Assembly: GCF_954871325.1 (NCBI RefSeq)
Contig: NC_088776.1
Span: 47,944,569 to 48,008,568 of the forward strand
Length of the DNA stretch: 64,000 nt
Source of the DNA: Gordionus sp. m RMFG-2023
Taxonomy: Eukaryota; Nematomorpha; Gordioida; Chordodea; Parachordodidae
Reading direction: 5' to 3'
Of the stretch, positions 62,001-64,000 are shown one piece after another. The notes under the pieces were generated by a model that saw only the letters and a program-made list of their open reading frames with translations, had not been told where the DNA came from and did not search any database. The translations under genes were made by a program, and so were the position numbers. Numbering within the stretch: position 1 is the first letter of the stretch; each line of letters opens with the position of its first letter.

Positions 62001-62087
62001 GGATCTCAGAATCAAAATATGATTGGGACAACAGGGAAGCAAGGAGACTGCGATAAGTTTAACAACTATTTTTTTTTTTCTATATAA
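17736..62087 (+). CDS. KDM6A: Lysine-specific H3K27 demethylase, UTX/KDM6A type (25 exons)
   Basis: Nuclear Fe(II)/2-oxoglutarate demethylase removing di- and trimethyl marks from histone H3 Lys27, normally in MLL3/4 complexes. Exons: 17736-17797, 17843-17909, 17961-18120, 19146-19195, 21515-21573, 47407-47527, 48574-48631, 49063-49363, 50747-50950, 51273-51371, 51595-51761, 52655-52745, 52917-53004, 53680-53802, 54807-54920, 55076-55364, 57077-57219, 57456-57711, 58005-58271, 58679-58914, 59193-59248, 59611-59737, 59971-60336, 60782-60966, 61640-62087. They sum to 4137 nt, 1378 residues plus stop, close to human UTX (1401). TPRs at 20-460, variable linker, JmjC at 907-1230, zinc module at 1230-1310. 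The TPRs make it UTX-type, not JMJD3-type. Linker junctions (exons 14-18) and the exon 9 acceptor are least certain. No pseudogene signs. Confidence 0.95.
17798..17842 (+). other. 45-bp mini-intron in KDM6
   Basis: Donor GATAG|GTAGAATC and acceptor TTTCGATAG|TCG. Removing it joins AG to T and restores the UTX segment YDSRLYG. The repeated 'gatag' on both sides makes the junction ambiguous by a few bases without changing the protein. It contains a T-rich run before the acceptor. Confidence 0.85.
17910..17960 (+). other. 51-bp in-frame mini-intron in KDM6
   Basis: Donor GTAATA, acceptor TTTTTAAG after a pyrimidine tract. The frame stays open through it (17 codons), so the DNA looks like continuous coding sequence. 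Alignment to UTX argues for splicing: without the 17 residues, [16 protein letters not shown] lines up gap-free with the first TPR region. Confidence 0.72.
18121..19145 (+). other. KDM6 intron 3, no recognisable feature
   Basis: 1025 bp of AT-rich sequence with donor GTAAGT. No repeat family or frame of note was seen. Confidence 0.7.
19196..21514 (+). other. KDM6 intron 4, about half foldback element
   Basis: 2319 bp. Apart from the foldback element (20166-21316) it is plain AT-rich sequence. Confidence 0.75.
20166..21316. mobile_element. Foldback element with arms of about 470 bp
   Basis: The left arm (20166 to about 20650) is the reverse complement of the right arm (about 20851-21316) with moderate divergence. 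Landmarks are 'ggtcattccgtca' against 'tgacatgaaatgacc' at the tips, 'atgggtcattttatg' against 'cataagatgacccat', and 'gacgctatata' against 'tatagcgtc' at the inner ends. TTA is present just outside both tips (20163-20165 and 21317-21319), a possible 3-bp duplication. No coding sequence lies in the 200-bp spacer. A single-arm relative lies at 1040-1550. Confidence 0.75.
25909..26120. mobile_element. TA-flanked MITE, best copy of family 1 (212 bp)
   Basis: Ends GTGTTGTTAAACGGCTCG and CGAGCCGTTTAACAACAC are perfect inverted repeats over 18 bp and continue as 'ttttgagcc' against 'ggctcaaat'. TA occurs directly outside both ends (25907-25908, 26121-26122), the duplication expected for a Tc1/mariner-type element. 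The interior is itself partly palindromic ('aatattttagcc...' against '...ggcttgcgtaatatt'), and there is no coding sequence. Confidence 0.88.
28255..28415 (-). mobile_element. tRNA-derived SINE fragment
   Basis: On the minus strand it begins TAGCTGGTGGTCATTAGGTTG (A-box-like, at about 28410-28390) and has GGTACGATTCCCGGTGGGGCC (B-box-like, 28363-28343), then a body ending in 'taagggagcaccctt'. This layout matches widespread tRNA-headed SINEs of invertebrates and fish. A poly-A or short-repeat tail was not clear. Confidence 0.6.
28918..29048 (-). mobile_element. GC-patch MITE with CAGAG ends (131 bp)
   Basis: Left end CAGAGACTTGCAAGCCCGG, right end reading GGTACC...TTTCTCTG. The interior alternates CCGGGC patches with T-run/A-run pairs. 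Related copies are at 37983-38293 and 39316-39421, and decayed pieces near 33060 and 46700. The CAG-type ends hint at a hAT origin, but I saw no clear 8-bp duplication. Confidence 0.6.
30132..30319. mobile_element. TA-flanked MITE, family 1 (188 bp)
   Basis: Starts GTGTTGTTGAACGGCTC and ends GAACCATTCAACTAGAC, with TA outside both ends. The interior matches the 25909 copy ('ctccaaacctttctgccatt', 'ccaggcttgcgtaataa'). Confidence 0.8.
33120..33385. repeat. Dispersed repeat, copy 1
   Basis: Matches 36250-36600 over 'tttatacaatatatctctata', 'atttgaaagaaaaatcagta', 'aaaaaagtgaaaa' and 'ggtttataataagtgg'. The right end 'ccctggaaaatcctggatgcac' is typical of short hAT-like element termini. Boundaries are uncertain. 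Confidence 0.55.
36253..36596. mobile_element. Short hAT-like element, copy 2
   Basis: Begins CAGGCGCGTAACCAAGG, nearly the same terminus as the hAT element at 36900. Flanks 'attgaaag' (left) and 'gttgaaag' (right) agree at 7 of 8 bases, compatible with an 8-bp target duplication. The right terminus is eroded. Shares its body with 33120-33385. Confidence 0.6.
37240..37975 (+). pseudogene. hAT transposase remnant (ZMYM/TTF-type)
   Basis: Pieces in different frames: [19 protein letters not shown] then WLERNI; a segment [11 protein letters not shown]; then [19 protein letters not shown], which corresponds to the conserved 'GRQ...N(V/I)...(V)EEYYR' region of hAT transposases of the zinc-finger MYM-like group; finally at about 37930-37975 a broken NERTF...LRRIT, corresponding to the hATC dimerisation motif (ERSFSALRRIKT). 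Multiple frameshifts and stops separate these, so it cannot make a transposase. Confidence 0.75.
37983..38293 (+). mobile_element. GC-patch MITE nested in the hAT element (311 bp)
   Basis: Starts CAGAGGTACCATTTGCAGG and ends GGGCCTGCAAGTCTG. The interior repeats 'ggcccgg' patches separated by T-run/A-run stretches, possibly from internal tandem duplication, which would explain its greater length than the copies at 28918 and 39316. Confidence 0.6.
39316..39421 (+). mobile_element. GC-patch MITE (106 bp)
   Basis: Starts CAGTGGTACCATTTGCAGGG and ends GGGCTTGCAGGTCTCTG; the shortest clean copy of this family in the window. Confidence 0.6.
41015..41055 (-). other. A-box-like sequence, possible SINE head
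   Basis: On the minus strand TGGCTTAGTCGGTGAGTGC fits the tRNA A box closely. A convincing B box is not present downstream (only 'ctgaatacgaaagg'). The surrounding open frame of 108 codons (40788-41114, plus) resembles no known protein, and I do not call it a gene. Confidence 0.3.
41807..41950. mobile_element. TA-flanked MITE, family 2 (144 bp)
   Basis: Ends GTTCGACCTAATTGAGCG and a degenerate CTCATTTAAATCGCAC are inverted repeats, with TA outside both (41805-41806, 41951-41952). The body has 'gtttgcgtttcataatgcaaa' and 'ttaataaaaacgcaaactgg', inner arms that pair with each other. Matches 53935-54079 throughout. Confidence 0.85.
42559..42763. mobile_element. TA-flanked MITE, family 1 (205 bp)
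   Basis: Starts GAGTTGTTAAAAG and ends GGGCTTTTTAACATCAC, with TA on both sides. Inner arms 'gcccgattaagattttagcc' and 'gggctaaaattttaatcggg' form a strong stem. Confidence 0.78.
45062..45200. repeat. Relict of MITE family 1
   Basis: Retains the central part ('ggtctcgagattcg', 'ggcaaaaaggtttgg', 'aaatctcgaggcttt') with inner inverted arms; outer ends lost. Confidence 0.5.
46000..46600. other. Less AT-rich patch with divergent ATGGCG starts
   Basis: Just before KDM6 exon 6 lies a patch of mixed base composition. On the plus strand 'ccaaaatggcggatttag' (46476-46495) opens a frame to 46591; on the minus strand 'atcatggcgtccccagc' (around 46315) opens a frame to 46116. Neither product resembles anything I know. 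It may be a degraded element or a small bidirectional promoter/5'-exon pair. Confidence 0.25.
49509..49644. mobile_element. TA-flanked MITE, family 1 (136 bp)
   Basis: Starts GTGCTGTTAAGTGGCTCG and ends CGAGCCTATTTACATCAC with TA outside both. Part of the centre has been deleted. Lies in KDM6 intron 8 (49364-50746), which otherwise shows only AT-rich sequence. Confidence 0.82.
53244..53447. mobile_element. MITE family 3 (about 204 bp)
   Basis: Inverted ends of about 33 bp: AAACGCATTTTGTTCAAGC on the left and GCTTGAATAAAACGCGTTT on the right, continuing as 'gtatggtattta' against 'taaatacctcac'. Lies in KDM6 intron 13. Related to 15528-15712 and perhaps to about 43855-44000. Confidence 0.72.
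53680..58271 (+). CDS. KDM6A: KDM6 exons 14-19: disordered linker and pre-JmjC start
   Basis: Residues 510-906. Low sequence conservation, rich in Ser, Asn, Pro and acidic residues; exon 16 has an acidic run around [19 protein letters not shown], and exon 19 a Pro/His run. Recognisable anchors are SSSEIKRLC (exon 18), corresponding to the SSAEVLKAC segment of vertebrate UTX, and [18 protein letters not shown] (exon 19), corresponding to the segment entering the JmjC fold. Splice sites are canonical and phases agree (0,0,1,0,1,1), but because the sequence is unconstrained, individual boundaries could shift by a few codons. Confidence 0.8.
53935..54079. mobile_element. TA-flanked MITE, family 2 (145 bp)
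   Basis: Starts GTGTGACATAATTGAGCG and ends CGCTTAATTAGGTCGCAC, with TA outside both. Nearly the same length as the copy at 41807 (144 bp). Lies in KDM6 intron 14. Confidence 0.88.
55882..55940. repeat. Perfect 21-bp hairpin
   Basis: The arm at 55882-55902 is an exact reverse complement of 55920-55940, around a 17-nt loop. It abuts the left end of the hAT-like element (55944) and sits in KDM6 intron 16. It could be a tiny foldback insertion, part of an older element's termini, or a small-RNA hairpin. Confidence 0.8.
55944..56907. mobile_element. hAT-like non-autonomous element (about 960 bp)
   Basis: Left end CAGTGGCGTAGCTAGGATTT, a classic hAT-type terminus. The right end reads CCTCCTGTTTACGCCGTTG, its imperfect inverted partner. 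Flanks CTTTTCAT (left) and CTTTTTAT (right) agree at 7 of 8 bases, fitting an aged 8-bp duplication. No transposase sequence recognised inside. Confidence 0.7.
58679..60966 (+). CDS. KDM6A: KDM6 exons 20-24: JmjC catalytic domain
   Basis: Residues 907-1229. Exon 23 (59971-60336) carries the Fe(II) ligands: H1082 and E1084 in TPGHREN and H1163 in GTVHWVQA, spaced as in human UTX (H1146, E1148, H1226) with one extra residue. The 2-oxoglutarate contacts are also kept: K1073, T1079, S1090 and N1092 at the same offsets as human K1137, T1143, S1154 and N1156. Exon 22 has [16 protein letters not shown] and exon 24 [14 protein letters not shown] and MVHLSWNI. Nothing essential is missing, so an active demethylase is predicted. 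Confidence 0.95.
61640..62087 (+). CDS. KDM6A: KDM6 exon 25: zinc-binding module and C-terminal tail
   Basis: Residues 1230-1378. The UTX zinc module, which helps recognise H3 around Lys27, is seen as [15 protein letters not shown] and VHCFECAR, giving C1269, C1272, C1289 and C1292 as ligands. The loop between the two Cys pairs is seven residues shorter than in human UTX. After the last conserved segment ([18 protein letters not shown]) there is an extra tail of about 55 residues, Asn/Gly-rich, not found in vertebrate UTX. A minus-strand frame over this exon (61728-62207) is a shadow. Confidence 0.93.
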
Positions 62088-62310
62088 TGCCCTCCATCCT
62101 GTAAGGTTATGAGAAGTTAAATTTTTTATAATGAGAATGAGAGGATATTTTTCTATGATTATTTTACTTAAATATAGAAACCTTATAATAAAAAAGTTAT
62201 TACACACACTCCTGTTATGACATAAGAAAATATTAATGTGGTAAATATAAGTATAGTCGACAATTGGCTAAGCGATCTCGGCTTACGGTTTAGCCATAAA
62301 CCTAAATAAA
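62087..62310 (+). terminator. Likely KDM6 3' UTR and poly(A) signals
   Basis: AATAAA hexamers occur at 62187-62192 and 62305-62310, about 100 and 220 nt after the stop codon. Either could direct cleavage; the sequence alone does not decide. Confidence 0.4.
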
Positions 62311-63825
62311 GGGATTTTGGTCCATTTTAAAAGCTAAATAAGGGGAAAAAAATATTTTAAATAGAGTGCTATTATTTAAATGCTAATTATATTGAATAAA
62401 AATGAGCAGTTTTTAATAAAAATATGTTTTAAACTTAAATATGCACAGTTTAAAATTCGAATGTACAGTTTTTTTAAAATAAAATATGCGCAGTTTAAAT
62501 TATTACATCAGATTTCTGCATAAATTAAAATCAATTTTTTAAAAATTCGAATTCTTAAAACCAATATTCTTATTTCAGACAAAAACAACTTGACCCAAAA
62601 CAGATTTTCAGATATCCAGTGAATTTTTTGAATCAAATAATTAAAATAGTTAATTACATTGACAGGAATTTTTTTTATAATAATAAAAAATACTAATTAT
62701 AAAATTTGTTATATTTCTTACTATTTTCAACCTCACTTCTTTTCTACCGTCCATTACATGCAAATAAAATCAAAATATATAAAAATAGGATGCTATATTT
62801 GTTTTAGTTTTTTTAAACCTATGGAAAGCTAAGTTTCCCCACTTTCCACTCCCTAAAATTTATTAAAATCTATCAAATTATTAAGTAAATATTTATTTAT
62901 GTAAGCATGGGTTTTATATGACATTTCCTATTTTAGGGGGGAAAATCAATTCGATTTTTACAAGATACAGAGCCCCCCTCTCTCCCCCTTACATATAAAA
63001 TATTAAAGACGGATATAATATTAAATGAAACTTAATAAATTAGAAACATTTTAACATATAATTTGACTTACCTTCTAAATTTTCTTATACCATGATTACA
63101 GTTCGAGAAATGATAACGATTCATTTATATTTTCGGCTTAGTTCATAATTTGATTTTACCCTACCCCCTACCCCACAAATTATTATTTCCAATAAAAAGT
63201 AATATTTAAAAGTCGGTATTCAATAAATAATGTCGGCCACGGAATCGGACAGTCATACATAATATAGTATGCCTAAACATATTTTTAATAGTTTTTTGAT
63301 TTGGAAGTTTGTACTGTGTGAAGCCGTTTTGAAAATGGCTAACAAATCTGCCATGTTGGAGCCTTTTATAGTTTAACGGGTATACGCTTAGCCGATAAAA
63401 CGGCTAATTAGCTAGAACAATTTACAGCTAGATTTACCCCTTTTTATGGCTAAGATTAAGTAAAGCCTATTTACCCCTAAGCCATTAAAAAAAATTGGCC
63501 TATAAATTAGGGTCGATATAATATTCCCTAGCCTATTTATATCTATCAAATCGCATTTAATTTTACAATTTTATAAATAAAAAAATATAATGTATATTTT
63601 ATCATATCAATATGTTTTCTCTGTCAATGCATTTTAGCATGTGTAGATCGATTACCTACTTCCGTGAACTTTTAAATCACCTTTAATTTGCCCCATAATT
63701 TTAAAATTTAAAGCAAACACGTTTAATGAATGAATTAGAGATAAAAATTAATATATTTATTCACGTTAACATTCATATTTTTCAAATCAAAAATAATAAA
63801 ATTTAAAAAAGGACTGTAGAAATTA
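62311..63825. other. Intergenic AT-rich region
   Basis: No gene or clear mobile element. Scattered 'ggctaa'/'ttagcc' motifs at 62250-62300 and 63320-63500 suggest an eroded palindromic repeat. Poly-C/G patches occur near 62935-62990 and 63160. Confidence 0.55.
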
Positions 63826-64000
63826 GGCTCAAACCTATATCAAATATATTCAAGATCCAAAATCCGCCTCACAAAAATACTCATTCTAGCCATAAGAAAA
63901 CTCACACACAGTCCGACAACAACCTCGCACCCGCTCTTAAATCTCCTTCCAACATAAATAAAAATTCATCGGCCAAGGCTAGCAACAATCAAAGTTTGAC
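63826..64000 (+). CDS. Partial exon-like segment of an unknown plus-strand gene
   Basis: After a candidate acceptor (AATTAG at 63820-63825) one frame stays open to the window edge, and A/T bias drops sharply with many C-ending codons. It reads as a Ser/Asn/Lys/His-rich, low-complexity peptide (for example NPPHKNTHSSHKKTH, then ALKSPSNINKNSSAK). No domain is recognisable; it resembles a disordered part of a nuclear protein. The start is uncertain. Confidence 0.42.

Noticed and set aside
61728-62207. 159-codon minus-strand open frame, the longest in the window
   Set aside because: It overlaps the conserved zinc-binding exon of KDM6 on the opposite strand and has no family resemblance; a shadow.

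Overview
This is animal nuclear DNA. It is very AT-rich, its genes are split by many GT-AG introns, and the two recognisable proteins are animal-type. The transposon load suggests an invertebrate, but I cannot name a phylum from the sequence. There are no bacterial, phage or CRISPR features. Both main genes were assembled exon by exon: each exon junction was kept only where splice site, reading phase and protein family agreed.

Layout. Positions 1-244 (minus) hold a small open fragment with a CxxC motif that runs off the left edge. Positions 245-4988 are AT-rich with decayed repeats. From 4989 to 15954 (plus) lie five exons of a ribokinase (RBKS); its N-terminal exons were not found. The third RBKS intron (6153-14151) is a nest of LTR-retroelement debris: an inverted pair of Gag zinc-knuckle fragments around one LTR, with a primer-binding site matching tRNA-Phe; a 1.4-kb strongly G-depleted tract; a tandem repeat block; and a young-looking 1.8-kb LTR element with a 5-bp target duplication and a long internal palindrome.

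From 17736 to 62087 (plus) lies one complete gene for a UTX/KDM6A-type histone H3K27 demethylase. The 25 exons sum to 4137 nt (1378 codons plus stop) with consistent phase throughout. TPR repeats lie at residues about 20-460, a variable linker at about 510-820, the JmjC core at about 907-1230 with all catalytic residues, and a C-terminal zinc-binding module at about 1230-1310. Introns range from 45 bp to 25.8 kb.

The introns are transposon habitat. They hold a decayed hAT element with a perfect 8-bp target duplication (36900-38757), a second hAT-like element (55944-56907), a roughly 1.15-kb foldback element (20166-21316), two families of TA-flanked MITEs, CAGAG-ended GC-patch MITEs, and tRNA-derived SINE-like pieces. 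The right edge (63826-64000) carries an open exon-like segment of a further plus-strand gene.

The most unusual theme is the density of long inverted repeats, with arms of roughly 370-500 bp, placed inside transcribed introns. These could fold into long double-stranded RNA.
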